A stretch of 64,000 nucleotides of DNA from assembly GCF_001641335.1 (NCBI RefSeq), contig NZ_LVEM01000004.1:396557-460556 (forward strand). The letters run 5' to 3'. Below, piece after piece: positions 1 through 9,295 of the stretch. The notes under the pieces are model-generated. The model saw only the letters and a list, made by a program, of their open reading frames with translations. It was not told where the DNA came from and did no database searches. The DNA comes from Bradyrhizobium stylosanthis. GTDB lineage: Bacteria; Pseudomonadota; Alphaproteobacteria; Rhizobiales; Xanthobacteraceae. The number at the start of each line of letters is the position of its first letter. The stretch's first letter is position 1. The position numbers and the translations under genes were made by a program.

Positions 1-2
1 AC

Positions 3-1088
3 CTGTTCGCGACGCAGGCGATCCTGCCTTCGCTGGCGCGGCACTACGGCGTCACACCGGCAGCGATGGGCTTTGCAGTCAACGCCAGCACTTTCGGCAT
101 GGCGGCAGCCAGCCTCGTCGTCGGCTTCTTCAGCCCGCACATCAACCGGCGGACCGGCATCCTGCTCAGCCTGACGCTGCTGGCGATCCCCACCAGCCTC
201 TTGGCATCCGCACCAGACCTTACCGTCTTCACCGCCCTGCGCGTCGCGCAGGGCTTGTGCATGGCCTCCGCCTTCGCGCTCACCCTTGCCCATCTCGGCG
301 AGCAATGCAGCGCCACGGACGCCGGTGGCGCGTTTGCCGCCTACATCACCGGCAATGTCGCCAGCAACCTCGTCGGCCGGCTGATCTCGGCGGCGGTCGC
401 GGACGGCTTCGGCCTTGCCTGGAATTTCTATTTGTTCGCGGCGCTCAACCTGGCGGGCGCGGTGCTGGTCCATTTCACCATCAAGCGCGTGCAGCCGATG
501 CATGCGATGATGCCGGCGACATCGCCGCTCGCCGCCACCATCGCGCATTGGCGCAATCCGCGCCTACGCGCCGCCTACGGCATCGGCTTCTGTATCCTGT
601 TCGCCTTCATCGGCACCTTCACATTCGTGAATTTCGTGCTGGTCCGGCCGCCGCTATCACTGGGCATGATGGATCTCGGCCTCGTCTATGTCGTCTTCCT
701 GCCCTCGGTCGTGACGACGCTCCTGGCCGGCAAGGTGGCCGCGCGGCTCGGAACGCGGCCCACGATATGGAGCTCGCTCGTTGTCGCAGGCCTTGGCCTG
801 CCGCTGATGCTGGCACCGCATCTCGGCGAAGTGCTCGCCGGCATGGTCCTGGTCGGCGTCGGCACCTTCTTCGCGCAGGCCGCCGCGACGGGCTTCGTCG
901 GACAGGCGGCGACCGACAACCGCGGCATCGCGAGCGGGACCTATCTAGCGTGCTACTTCTGCGGCGGGCTGGTCGGCACCGCCGTGCTCGGGCGGCTGTT
1001 CGACAGTTTCGGCTGGCCCGCCTGCGTCGCGGGCGTCGGCGCGGCCCTCGCAGGAGCAGCCTTGCTGACCTTCGCCTTGAAGCGTTAG
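3..1088 (+). CDS. MFS transporter, 5' end outside the window
   Basis: The reading frame is open from the first bases of the window and runs to a TAG at 1086-1088, so the N-terminus is missing. The visible 361 residues show regularly spaced hydrophobic helices and the loop with Asn-Arg-Arg between helices that is typical of the major facilitator superfamily. It probably exports or imports a small solute across the inner membrane; the substrate cannot be read. An internal ATG at 66 is probably not the real start because the coding signal continues upstream of it. Its last 4 nt overlap the end of ccoS on the opposite strand, a tight convergent arrangement. Confident as an MFS member only. Confidence 0.85.
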   Translation: MFATQAILPSLARHYGVTPAAMGFAVNASTFGMAAASLVVGFFSPHINRRTGILLSLTLLAIPTSLLASAPDLTVFTALRVAQGLCMASAFALTLAHLGEQCSATDAGGAFAAYITGNVASNLVGRLISAAVADGFGLAWNFYLFAALNLAGAVLVHFTIKRVQPMHAMMPATSPLAATIAHWRNPRLRAAYGIGFCILFAFIGTFTFVNFVLVRPPLSLGMMDLGLVYVVFLPSVVTTLLAGKVAARLGTRPTIWSSLVVAGLGLPLMLAPHLGEVLAGMVLVGVGTFFAQAAATGFVGQAATDNRGIASGTYLACYFCGGLVGTAVLGRLFDSFGWPACVAGVGAALAGAALLTFALKR

Positions 1089-1252
1089 CGCTTCACCGGG
1101 GCTTCCTGCGGCGGGTCGTCGTCGGCGATGGCGCGCCAGGCGGCGCCGTCGAGATCGTCGTACTGGCCGCTGCGGAGCGACCACAGGAAGGCGACGAGAC
1201 CGGCGCCTCCCAGCATCAAGGCCAGCGGCACCAGAATGACCAGGATCTCCAT
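1085..1252 (-). CDS. ccoS: cbb3 oxidase maturation protein CcoS/FixS
   Basis: A 55-residue protein with one N-terminal membrane helix (about residues 3-25) followed by the characteristic FLWSLRSGQYDDL stretch of CcoS. CcoS is needed for insertion of cofactors (haem/copper) into the cbb3-type cytochrome oxidase. Its ATG overlaps the TGA of ccoI by one base (TGATG), which implies translational coupling. It is the last gene of the ccoGHIS operon. The size and position match the family exactly. Confidence 0.93.
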   Translation of the reverse strand: MEILVILVPLALMLGGAGLVAFLWSLRSGQYDDLDGAAWRAIADDDPPQEAPVKR

Positions 1253-3441
1253 CACACGATCTCCCGCGAGGTCCGTGCCCGAAGCGAATTCAGCATGACC
1301 AGGATCGACGATCCGCTCATGGCGGCCGCGGCGATCAGGGGCGTCACGACGCCGCTGATCGCAACCGGTACGGCGAGGACGTTGTAGCCGATCGCGAGCC
1401 AGAGGTTCTGCCGCATCAGGTGCAGCGCCTTGCGCGAAGCATCGATGGCGGTAACCACGGGCGCCAGCGGGCGGCCGAGGAACACGAGGTCGGCGGTGGC
1501 CTGGCTGAGATGCGCGGCCGAGATCGGCGACATCGAGACATGAGCGGCCGCAAGCGAGGGCGCATCGTTCATGCCGTCGCCGACCATCAGCACCTTCATG
1601 CCGCGCCGCTTCAACTCCTCGATCCGCGCGATCTTGTCGGCCGGGGTGACGCCGGCGCGCCATTCGGGGATACCGAGGGCATGGGCCGCCGCGATCACCG
1701 CCGGCTCGCGGTCGCCGGAGAGAATTTCGAGGCCGATGTTGCGCGCCTTCAGCGCTGCGATCACGGCCTGCGCGTCCGGGCGCAGGCCCTGGCGCACCGA
1801 GAGGATGAACTTTTCGCTGCCCTTGCTGAACGCCACGATCGACGCTTCGGGATCGAGATCGTCGGTCAGCCCGACCAGCCCCTCGGCACCACAGAACGAC
1901 GGACGGCCAAGACGGATCTCGGCACCATCCACGGTCGCACGCACGCCCTGCCCTGCCTCCTCGACCGCACCGACGATGGGCGATCTGGCACCGGCAGCCT
2001 GTGCGACCGCAGCGGCCACCGGATGATGGCTCGACAGCGCGAGGCGCCCGGCGAGCTCGAAGACGTCGGCGGGGATCTCGGCCGCGTTCATCACTTCGAG
2101 ATCGGGCAGCGTCAGCGTGCCGGTCTTGTCGAAGATGACATGATCGGCCTCCGCCAGCCGCTCGATGGCATCGCCCGCGTTGAGCAGCACGCCTGCCCTG
2201 AACATCGCGCCCGCCGCGACTGTCTGCACCGTCGGGATCGCGAGCCCGAGCGCGCAGGGACAGGTGATGATCAGCACGGCGACGCCGGTCACGATGGCAT
2301 CGTGCCAGCCTGCCCCCGCGATGACCCAGCCGAGAATGGTCAGAAGCGCCGTTGCATGCACCACCGGTGCATAGAGCCGCGAGGCGCGGTCGGCGAGCCG
2401 CATGTAGCGCGAGCGGGCGGCAAGCGCATGGTCGAGCAGCCGCGTGATCTCCGCGAGCAGCGTCGCCTCCGACGCCGCCGAGACCCGCACGCGAAGCGTG
2501 CCGGAGATGTTCATCGATCCCGCATAGACCGCCGTGCCGTGCCCCGCCGTGACATAGAGCGTCTCGCCGGTGATCAGGCTCTGGTCGATTTCGGAGCGAC
2601 CTTCGATCACGGTACCGTCCACCGCGCAGCGCTCGCCGGGGCGCAGCAGCACGATGTCGCCGGGATGGATCGCGGCGACCGGCACCTGTGAAATCTCGTC
2701 GGGCCCGATGAACTTGGCCGCGGTCTCTGCCTTCAGCGCGGCGAGATTTCCGGCCACCGCGCGCGTCCGGCGCCGCATGCTCTGGTCGAGGAAGCGGCCG
2801 ACCAGCAGGAAGGTCAGCAGCATGATCGCCGCGTCGAAATAGGCGTGCTCGGCATGGTGGAAGGTCTCGACCACGGACATGCCGAGCGCCAGGATCACGC
2901 CGATCGAGATCGGCACGTCCATGTTGGTCGTCTTCGCCGACAGCGCACGCCAGGCCGACCGGAAGAACGGCTGGCCGGCATAGGCCGCCGCCGGCAGCGC
3001 GATCAGCGCCGAGAGCCAGTGGAAGAAATCGCGCTGCTCCGGCAGCATGTCCGAGACGTTGCCCGACCAGACCGGGATCGACAGCATCATCACGTTCATG
3101 GTGGCGAACGCGGCGACGCCGAGGCAGCGCAGCAGGAAGCGGGATTCGGCGACCTCGGCCACCTCCGCGCTCTCCGTCTCGAACGGATAGGCCTTGTAGC
3201 CGAGTTCCTCCAGCCGGTCGATGAAGCGGCCGGGATCGAGCGTGCCCCCCTTCCACTCCAGCGCGACCCGGCGGTCGGTGAGATTCACGCGCGCCAGCGT
3301 GACATCGGGAATGGCCGACAGGCCGCGCTCGATCTTCGCCATGCAGCCGGCGCAGTGAACACCCTCGACCGCGAGATCGATGTGCTGAAGGCCTTCGCCC
3401 GCGCTGCGGATATAGTGGGAGAAATCGCGCGTGACCTGCAT
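1252..3441 (-). CDS. ccoI: Copper-translocating P1B-type ATPase CcoI/FixI
   Basis: A 729-residue P-type ATPase that moves copper for assembly of the cbb3 oxidase. It has an N-terminal heavy-metal-associated domain with the metal-binding GVHCAGC motif (Cys30, Cys33), the transmembrane CPC motif at 394-396, the phosphorylation motif DKTGTLT with Asp438, the nucleotide-domain SSHHPVA motif and the hinge GDGMNDAP. The ATG at 3441 is preferred to an upstream in-frame start because it is preceded by GAGGGA at good spacing and lies 11 nt after the ccoH stop. It overlaps ccoS by one base. Identity is secure from motifs and operon context. Confidence 0.95.
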   Translation of the reverse strand: MQVTRDFSHYIRSAGEGLQHIDLAVEGVHCAGCMAKIERGLSAIPDVTLARVNLTDRRVALEWKGGTLDPGRFIDRLEELGYKAYPFETESAEVAEVAESRFLLRCLGVAAFATMNVMMLSIPVWSGNVSDMLPEQRDFFHWLSALIALPAAAYAGQPFFRSAWRALSAKTTNMDVPISIGVILALGMSVVETFHHAEHAYFDAAIMLLTFLLVGRFLDQSMRRRTRAVAGNLAALKAETAAKFIGPDEISQVPVAAIHPGDIVLLRPGERCAVDGTVIEGRSEIDQSLITGETLYVTAGHGTAVYAGSMNISGTLRVRVSAASEATLLAEITRLLDHALAARSRYMRLADRASRLYAPVVHATALLTILGWVIAGAGWHDAIVTGVAVLIITCPCALGLAIPTVQTVAAGAMFRAGVLLNAGDAIERLAEADHVIFDKTGTLTLPDLEVMNAAEIPADVFELAGRLALSSHHPVAAAVAQAAGARSPIVGAVEEAGQGVRATVDGAEIRLGRPSFCGAEGLVGLTDDLDPEASIVAFSKGSEKFILSVRQGLRPDAQAVIAALKARNIGLEILSGDREPAVIAAAHALGIPEWRAGVTPADKIARIEELKRRGMKVLMVGDGMNDAPSLAAAHVSMSPISAAHLSQATADLVFLGRPLAPVVTAIDASRKALHLMRQNLWLAIGYNVLAVPVAISGVVTPLIAAAAMSGSSILVMLNSLRARTSREIV

Positions 3442-3452
3442 GACCACATCCC

Positions 3453-3938
3453 TCAGTTCAGGATCACACGGTTGCGCGAGAGAAACACGCGCATCCCCCG
3501 CGCCTCGCCCTCGATCACCAGATCCCACTGGCCCGGGGCGACGGACGCGGCATTGCCGCGATAGACGCCGATGCCGGCTTCCGCGAGCTCGACCTGGAGA
3601 TCGGCGCGCTTGTCGGTCGGCCGCTCCAGGCGTCCGCCGAACCTCAATCCGGCGAGCGGCTGCCCGCTCGCATCGCGCGCCTCGACCTGGATCGCAGCGC
3701 CGCCATCGGTGCGGCGCTCGATATGGGCGTTGACCTGCCATTTGCGTGCAGCCTGGTCCTGTGCTGCGGAGATCTCGCGGTCATAGGTCAGGCCCGCCGC
3801 ATAGGGGCTGTCGACATCAGTGCCGGGCAGCGTCGCGATCGCGAGCTTCATCATGGTCACGTTGACGCCGATCACGAGACCGAAGAAGGCGACCAGCATC
3901 AGGAACACCTTGGTTCCCGTCAGCGGCTTGGATGCCAT
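3453..3938 (-). CDS. ccoH: cbb3 oxidase assembly protein CcoH/FixH
   Basis: A 161-residue protein with an N-terminal membrane anchor (about residues 10-32) and a periplasmic domain containing the FixH-typical YAAGLTYD motif shortly after the helix. CcoH interacts with the cbb3 subunits during assembly. It sits between ccoG and ccoI with short gaps of about 15 and 11 nt, so the genes are co-transcribed. Length and architecture are normal for FixH. Confidence 0.92.
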   Translation of the reverse strand: MASKPLTGTKVFLMLVAFFGLVIGVNVTMMKLAIATLPGTDVDSPYAAGLTYDREISAAQDQAARKWQVNAHIERRTDGGAAIQVEARDASGQPLAGLRFGGRLERPTDKRADLQVELAEAGIGVYRGNAASVAPGQWDLVIEGEARGMRVFLSRNRVILN

Positions 3939-3953
3939 GGCTCTCTCCTGGTC

Positions 3954-5420
3954 TTACGGCGCGACGAAATTGTCGGTGGCGGTGGCAACTTCCCCGAGGC
4001 CGATATCGGTGACCTGGAAGCGTACGGGCATCGACTTCTCGGGATTGCTCTCCGCCGGCGCGGTGACGAGCAGCCTGAGCTCGCTGGTGGTGTCGCGCGG
4101 AATCACGATCATCGGCCGGTCGGGCGTCACCGAATCGACGCCGATGACGTGGACCGACAAATTCGCCGGGCCGTGGGCGTCGATGGCGATGACGCGGTCA
4201 TAGCCGCTCTTGTTCAGCAGCCGCACCGTGTAGGCGTTGCGGATCGAGCCGTCGCTGAGCCTGACCGCGACCGGATTGCGGTCGTGCAGCACGTTGACGT
4301 CGAGCAGGCTGCGGGTTGCCAGCGTATAGATCATGAAGCCGCCGACGACAGCGATGATCGCGCTATAGGCGATGGTACGGGGCCGGACCATGCGGTAGAC
4401 CGGCGCCTTGCCTTCCTGGCGGCGCTGGATGTTGATGTCGTTATCGTAGCCGATCAGCCGCTTCGGCCGGCCGATCTTCTCCATCACGTTATCGCAGGCA
4501 TCGATGCAGAGCCCGCACTGGATGCATTCCATCTGCGGTCCGTTGCGGATGTCGATGCCGGTCGGGCAGACCGCGACGCACTGGTAGCAATCGATGCAGT
4601 CGCCGACATGCTCGCCAAGCGCGCGCAGCTCGGCCGCCTTCTTCACCGAGGTGCGCTTCTCGCCGCGGTCGTAGCGGTAGGTGACGTTGAGCGCCCATTC
4701 GTCGGTGAGCGCCGCCTGGATCCGCGGCCACGGGCACATGTAGGTGCAGACCTGCTCGCGCATGAAGCCGGCGAGCAGATAGGTCGTCGCGGTGAGGATG
4801 CCGATCCAGATATAGGCGATCATCGGCGCCTGGAAGGTGACGAGCTCCTTCACCAGCGTCGGCGCATCGTTGAAATAGAGCACCCAGGCGCCGCCGGTCC
4901 ACCAGGCGATCATCAGCCAGATCGAGTGCTTGAGCACGATCTCGGAGATGCGCTCGAGGTTCATCGGGTCGGACGATTTGTCTTTCTTCATCCGCTCGCG
5001 CCGGTCGCCCTCGACGAGGCGCTCGACGGCGTAGAACAGGTCGGTCCACACCGTCTGCGGGCAGAGATAGCCGCACCAGATGCGGCCGCCGACGGAGTTC
5101 ATCAGGAACAGCGCGACGGCGGCGACGATCAAGAGGCCCGTGAAGTAATAGACCTCCTGCGGCCAAAGCTCGATGAAGAAGAAGTAGAAGCGGCTGTTGG
5201 GAAGGTCGATCAGCACCGCCTGGCTGGGCGCACCGAGGCCGCGATTCCAGCGCACGAATGGCAGGAAGTAGTAGACGCCGAGGCAGAACGCCATCAGGCC
5301 CCATTTGATCCGGCGGAAGGTTCCGTGGGTGCTTTGGGGATAGACCTTCTTGCGGGCTGCGTAGAGCGGCCCGTAGTCGTCGTCCGATGTGAGTTCGTTC
5401 GGGTTCACGGTCTTGTTCAT
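3954..5420 (-). CDS. ccoG: Cytochrome oxidase accessory protein CcoG/FixG (4Fe-4S)
   Basis: A 488-residue membrane iron-sulfur protein used in cbb3 oxidase maturation, thought to reduce copper for transfer to the oxidase. It has membrane helices in the first half, cysteine pairs CGYLCP and CTYMCP, and a 2x[4Fe-4S] ferredoxin region with CxxCxxCxxxCP and CIQCGLCxxAC. The C-terminal part is a periplasmic Ig-like domain. I chose the ATG at 5420 (MNKTVNPN); an in-frame TTG at 5432 would add four residues. It is the first gene of ccoGHIS and is preceded by a FixK box 58 nt upstream. Confidence 0.94.
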   Translation of the reverse strand: MNKTVNPNELTSDDDYGPLYAARKKVYPQSTHGTFRRIKWGLMAFCLGVYYFLPFVRWNRGLGAPSQAVLIDLPNSRFYFFFIELWPQEVYYFTGLLIVAAVALFLMNSVGGRIWCGYLCPQTVWTDLFYAVERLVEGDRRERMKKDKSSDPMNLERISEIVLKHSIWLMIAWWTGGAWVLYFNDAPTLVKELVTFQAPMIAYIWIGILTATTYLLAGFMREQVCTYMCPWPRIQAALTDEWALNVTYRYDRGEKRTSVKKAAELRALGEHVGDCIDCYQCVAVCPTGIDIRNGPQMECIQCGLCIDACDNVMEKIGRPKRLIGYDNDINIQRRQEGKAPVYRMVRPRTIAYSAIIAVVGGFMIYTLATRSLLDVNVLHDRNPVAVRLSDGSIRNAYTVRLLNKSGYDRVIAIDAHGPANLSVHVIGVDSVTPDRPMIVIPRDTTSELRLLVTAPAESNPEKSMPVRFQVTDIGLGEVATATDNFVAP

Positions 5421-5477
5421 CGCTTGAGGCAACTCGAAAAGGTGCGATTAAACCTAGACCCGACGCGCACGCGTCGT

Positions 5478-5491
5478 TTGATCCAGCTCAA
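5478..5491 (-). promoter_or_regulatory. FixK/FNR box upstream of ccoG
   Basis: TTGAT-CCAG-CTCAA fits the TTGA-N6-TCAA core; one base of the longer TTGAT-N4-ATCAA consensus differs. It ends 58 nt before the ccoG start codon, almost the same distance as the box before ccoN. It is expected to bind FixK2, encoded about 8 kb away. Confidence 0.82.
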
Positions 5492-5531
5492 GCGGGGGCA
5501 ATTTGTCCACCCCCGCCCTGTTTTCGTTCGG

Positions 5532-6404
5532 CTATTTGCCGCCGCCCAGCGAGTGGACGTAGACCGCCATCGCCTTGATGGTGGCCGGATCGAGCCGTCC
5601 TTCCCAGGCCGGCATGACCCCGGCGCGGCCCTGGCTGATGGTCTCGATCAGGGAGGCCTCGTCCGAGCCGTAGAGCCAGATCTTGTCGGTCAGATTCGGC
5701 GCGCCGAACTCCTGGTTGCCCTTGCCGCCGTCGCCGTGGCAGGCGACGCAGTTCTCCGCGAAGATCTTCTCGCCCTTGGCGGCATCGAAGCCCTTGCGGG
5801 TCGGAAGGCCCGACAGCGAGCGCACGTAATTGGCGACCGTGACGATCTCGTCGGGCTTCAGCACCCCGTCCTTGCCGAAGGCGAGCATCTGGCCCTCATG
5901 CGTCTTGGCATGACCCGAACGTGCGCCGAACTGGATGGTCTGCATGATCTGGTCGAGCGTGCCGCCCCACAGCCAGTCGTCGTCGTTCAGGTTCGGAAAG
6001 CCCTTGGCGCCGGCGCCGCCGGAGCCGTGGCACGGCGCACAATTGTCGCCGAACACGGTCCTGCCCTTGGCGCGGGCGAGCGCCAGCAGGGCCGGGTCCT
6101 TCTCGATGTCGGCGAGCGAGGCCGCCGCCAACGCCGCCATCTTCTCGCCGCGCAGCGCCTCGAGATTGGCGAGCTCCACCGCGAGGCTGGCGCGCGTCGA
6201 GTAGCCGAGCAGCCCGGTCGTATGGCTCGAGATCAGCGGCCAGGCCGGATAGACGATCCAGTAGCCGATCGACCAGATGATGGTGAGATAGAAGCTGATC
6301 ACCCACCAGCGCGGCAGCGGGGTGTTGAGCTCCTTGATGCCGTCCCATTCATGTCCGGTCGTGGACTTGCCGGTGACGGTATCGACTTCGCTATGATCGG
6401 TCAT
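5532..6404 (-). CDS. ccoP: cbb3-type cytochrome c oxidase subunit III (CcoP/FixP)
   Basis: A 290-residue dihaem c-type cytochrome of the high-affinity cbb3 oxidase. It has one N-terminal membrane helix (about residues 33-55) and two periplasmic cytochrome c domains, with haem motifs CAPCH (122-126) and CVACH (219-223). It passes electrons from cytochrome bc1 towards CcoO and CcoN. A strong GGAGGAG ribosome-binding site lies in the last codons of ccoQ. Length and motifs are typical. Confidence 0.96.
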   Translation of the reverse strand: MTDHSEVDTVTGKSTTGHEWDGIKELNTPLPRWWVISFYLTIIWSIGYWIVYPAWPLISSHTTGLLGYSTRASLAVELANLEALRGEKMAALAAASLADIEKDPALLALARAKGRTVFGDNCAPCHGSGGAGAKGFPNLNDDDWLWGGTLDQIMQTIQFGARSGHAKTHEGQMLAFGKDGVLKPDEIVTVANYVRSLSGLPTRKGFDAAKGEKIFAENCVACHGDGGKGNQEFGAPNLTDKIWLYGSDEASLIETISQGRAGVMPAWEGRLDPATIKAMAVYVHSLGGGK

Positions 6405-6410
6405 GGTCTC

Positions 6411-6575
6411 TCACTCCTCCCGCAACGGCAGGTGCGCTGCTTCGTCGAACGCAGCCTTGTTACGGGGCCAAAATGCGTAGGCGATGATCGCGAGAAAGAT
6501 CGCGACGAACACCGGCGTCCAGATCGTCGTCACGAGCTCGGACGCAAGATTGTGGACTGTCAGGATAGCTTTCAT
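6411..6575 (-). CDS. ccoQ: cbb3-type oxidase subunit IV (CcoQ/FixQ)
   Basis: A 54-residue protein with a single membrane helix (about 19-36) followed by the conserved FWPRNK motif. CcoQ stabilises the cbb3 complex. It lies between ccoO (13 nt upstream) and ccoP (6 nt downstream), and its final codons contain the ribosome-binding site of ccoP. The composition and position leave little doubt. Confidence 0.93.
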   Translation of the reverse strand: MKAILTVHNLASELVTTIWTPVFVAIFLAIIAYAFWPRNKAAFDEAAHLPLREE

Positions 6576-6588
6576 CGTTCGTGCCTTC

Positions 6589-7323
6589 TCAGCGAAGATT
6601 GGCTTTCTCGTTGTAGATCTTGAAGTCGACCAGCGTGCCGAGCATCTGCAGGTACGCGATTAGCGCGTCCATCTCGGTCGGCGTGCCGGTCTTGCCGTCG
6701 AAGTTGCGCACCACGGCCTTGGCGTAGCGCTTGGTGAAGGCGTCGGAGCCGGCATTGTCAGGATCGGCCTGGGCCTTCAGGTCGGCGCCTGCGCTTGCGA
6801 TCTGGTCGTCAGTGTAGGGAACGCCGACCGCCCTCAGCGTGCGCATGTGGTCCGCGATGGTGTCCGGATCCACCTCGTTCTGGCTGAGGAACGGGTAGCC
6901 CGGCATCACCGATTGCGGCACGATTGCGCGCGGGTTGGTCAAATGGGTGACGTGCCAGTCGTCGGAATATTTTGCGCCGACGCGAGCAAGGTCCGGACCG
7001 GTGCGCTTGGAGCCCCACTGGAACGGATGGTCGAACATGCTCTCGGCGGCGAGCGAGAAGTGGCCGTAGCGCTCGACCTCGTCGCGCAGCGGGCGGATCA
7101 TCTGCGAATGGCAGAGATAGCAGCCTTCGCGGACATAGACGTTGCGGCCCGCAAGCTCCAGCGGCGTGTACGGCCTGACGCCGTCGACCTTCTCGATCGT
7201 GCTCTTGAGGTAGAACAGCGGGGTGATCTCGACGAGACCGCCGATCGCGATCACCAGCAGGATGCCGACGATCAGGATGATCGAGTTCTTTTCGAAGATT
7301 TGGTGGCGTGTCCAGAACGACAT
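6589..7323 (-). CDS. ccoO: cbb3-type cytochrome c oxidase subunit II (CcoO/FixO)
   Basis: A 244-residue membrane-anchored monohaem cytochrome c. It has one N-terminal helix (about 15-37), a single haem motif CYLCH at about residues 68-72, and a probable axial Met in SVMPGYPF. It receives electrons from CcoP and delivers them to the CcoN active site. It follows ccoN by 10 nt. A normal family member. Confidence 0.96.
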   Translation of the reverse strand: MSFWTRHQIFEKNSIILIVGILLVIAIGGLVEITPLFYLKSTIEKVDGVRPYTPLELAGRNVYVREGCYLCHSQMIRPLRDEVERYGHFSLAAESMFDHPFQWGSKRTGPDLARVGAKYSDDWHVTHLTNPRAIVPQSVMPGYPFLSQNEVDPDTIADHMRTLRAVGVPYTDDQIASAGADLKAQADPDNAGSDAFTKRYAKAVVRNFDGKTGTPTEMDALIAYLQMLGTLVDFKIYNEKANLR

Positions 7324-7333
7324 GGGAAGCTCC

Positions 7334-8983
7334 TCATTCCGCCGGCTGGAGCGCGACGGGCATCTGGACTTCCTGCTCGCCGACGCGAACGGTCATCCAG
7401 AGATTGTAGGCCATGATCAGCGCGCCGATCAGGAACAGGCCGCCGCCTGCGGCGCGGATGATGTAGAAGGGGTGCATCGCCTCGACGGTCTCGATGAAGG
7501 AATATTCGAGGAAGCCGAGCGAGGTGTAGGCGCGCCACATCAGGCCCTGCAGGATGCCGGACACCCACATCGCCGAGATGTAGAGGACGATGCCGAGGGT
7601 CGCGATCCAGAAGTGCCAGTTGACGAGCTTGAGGCTGTAGAGACCCTTGCGATTCCAGGCCCACGGCACCAGGCAGTACAGCGCGCCGAAGGAGACGAAG
7701 CCGACCCAGCCGAGCGCGCCGGAGTGCACGTGGCCGATGGTCCAGTCGGTGTAGTGGCTGAGCGAGTTGACCACCTTGATCGACATCATCGGGCCTTCGA
7801 AGGTCGACATGCCGTAGAAGGCGACGGAGACCACCAGCATGCGCAGCACGGGATCGGTACGCAGCTTGTCCCAGGCGCCCGACAGCGTCATCAGGCCGTT
7901 GATCATGCCGCCCCAGGAGGGCATCCACAGCATGATCGAGAAGGTCATGCCGAGCGTCTGCGTCCAGTCGGGCAGCGCCGTGTAGTGCAGATGGTGGGGA
8001 CCGGCCCAGATGTAGAGGAAGATCAGCGCCCAGAAGTGGATGATCGACAGCCGGTAGGAATAGATCGGCCGCTCGGCGCGCTTGGGAATGAAGTAGTACA
8101 TGATGGCGAGGAAGCCGGCGGTCAGGAAGAAGCCGACCGCGTTGTGGCCGTACCACCACTGGAACATCGCATCCTGGATGCCGCCCCAGGCGACATAGGA
8201 CTTGGAGCCGAAAGCCGAGACCGGAAGCGCCGGGTTGTTGCCGAGATGCAGCACGGCGATCGTCACGATGAAGGCGAGGTAGAACCAGTTCGCGACGAAG
8301 ATATGCGGCTCCTTGCGCTTGATGATCGTGGCAAGGAAGACAAGGAGGTAGACGACCCAGACGATGGTCAGCCACAGATCGGCGTACCATTCCGGCTCGG
8401 CATATTCCTTCGACTGGGTGACGCCGAGCAGATAGCCGGTGCCGGCGACCAGGATGAAATAGTTGTAGCCGACCACGACGAACCAGGGCGCGAGGTCGCC
8501 GGCAAGACGCGCGCGGCAGGACTTCTGCACGACGTAGAACGACGTGCCGATCAGCACGTTGCCGCCGAAGGCGAAGATCACGGCCGAGGTGTGCAGCGGC
8601 CGCAGGCGGCCGAAGCTGGTCCAGGGCAGATCGAAATTCAGCGCGGGCCAGGCCAGCTGCGAGGCGATGATGAGACCGACGAGGAAGCCGGCGATGCCCC
8701 AGAACATCGCCATCACGGCGGTGAACTTGATCGGACCCATGTTGTAGTTGGGACGCCCGTTGATCTCGGCCGGCGGCAGCGCCGCCGGGCGCTCGAAGTA
8801 GCGGTTGACGATGACGAACACCGCGGCGAGGCTCGCCGCCGCGCTCAGCGCGGCATGGAAGGCAAAGGGCGCATCAAGCGCCTTGGCCGAGGCGACCACG
8901 CAGAGGAAGGCGGTGGCTGCGAACACGACAGCGAGGCCGCTTTCACCTGGCGTCATGGATTTGGAGATGGAGGGCTGGCTCAT
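7334..8983 (-). CDS. ccoN: cbb3-type cytochrome c oxidase subunit I (CcoN/FixN)
   Basis: A 549-residue catalytic haem-copper oxidase subunit with about 12 membrane helices. The binuclear-centre region WWYGHNAVGFF and further conserved histidines in helices are visible. It reduces oxygen at nanomolar concentration in microaerobic or symbiotic cells. The ATG at 8983 (MSQPSIS) is preferred to an upstream in-frame start that lacks conservation. It is the first gene of ccoNOQP and has a perfect FixK box 59 nt upstream. Confidence 0.96.
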   Translation of the reverse strand: MSQPSISKSMTPGESGLAVVFAATAFLCVVASAKALDAPFAFHAALSAAASLAAVFVIVNRYFERPAALPPAEINGRPNYNMGPIKFTAVMAMFWGIAGFLVGLIIASQLAWPALNFDLPWTSFGRLRPLHTSAVIFAFGGNVLIGTSFYVVQKSCRARLAGDLAPWFVVVGYNYFILVAGTGYLLGVTQSKEYAEPEWYADLWLTIVWVVYLLVFLATIIKRKEPHIFVANWFYLAFIVTIAVLHLGNNPALPVSAFGSKSYVAWGGIQDAMFQWWYGHNAVGFFLTAGFLAIMYYFIPKRAERPIYSYRLSIIHFWALIFLYIWAGPHHLHYTALPDWTQTLGMTFSIMLWMPSWGGMINGLMTLSGAWDKLRTDPVLRMLVVSVAFYGMSTFEGPMMSIKVVNSLSHYTDWTIGHVHSGALGWVGFVSFGALYCLVPWAWNRKGLYSLKLVNWHFWIATLGIVLYISAMWVSGILQGLMWRAYTSLGFLEYSFIETVEAMHPFYIIRAAGGGLFLIGALIMAYNLWMTVRVGEQEVQMPVALQPAE

Positions 8984-9041
8984 CGCGGATTCTCTTTCGA
9001 AAGAACACGGGGCCAGAAACCACATTCACCCTCGCGGGGAA

Positions 9042-9055
9042 TTGATTGAAATCAA
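9042..9055 (-). promoter_or_regulatory. FixK/FNR box upstream of ccoN
   Basis: TTGAT-TGAA-ATCAA is a perfect match to the FixK/FNR consensus TTGAT-N4-ATCAA. It lies 59 nt upstream of the ccoN start, consistent with a class II position about 41.5 nt before a transcription start and a leader of roughly 25 nt. This is the expected FixK2 target for ccoNOQP. Confidence 0.93.
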
Positions 9056-9132
9056 GACATGCGTTTGAGGTCCGCTTATGAGGCCGCGATTTTTCGGGAT
9101 CGGCCCGTAGTTTTGCGGCCTGCCAGTTGAAG

Positions 9133-9284
9133 TGCCCTCTCCCTTTGCGGGAGAGGGCAGCGAGGACCGAGCGGCAGACTCATCCGGGTGAGGGGTATCT
9201 GTCCGCGAACTCTGATCTCAAATTGTGGAGACACCCCCTCATCCGGCGCGCTACGCGCGCCACCTTCTCCCACAGGGGGAGAAG
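9133..9284. repeat. Intergenic hairpin repeat of Rhizobiales type
   Basis: Two strong hairpins lie in this spacer. The first (9133-9159) has arms TGCCCTCTCCC and GGGAGAGGGCA, an 11-bp perfect stem. The second (9263-9284) has a CCTTCTCCC stem. Between them is a CTCATCCGG-type segment. I know sequences of this kind as dispersed repeats in Bradyrhizobium and relatives. They may also end transcription of the leftward CBS gene. Confidence 0.6.
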
Positions 9285-9295
9285 GGAAGAAGAAG

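Noticed and set aside
3723..6623. A 966-codon open frame on the plus strand opposite the cco genes
   Set aside because: It is antisense to ccoG, ccoP and ccoQ, is rich in Arg/Asp/His/Gly as expected for a shadow of high-GC coding DNA, and has no recognisable domain.
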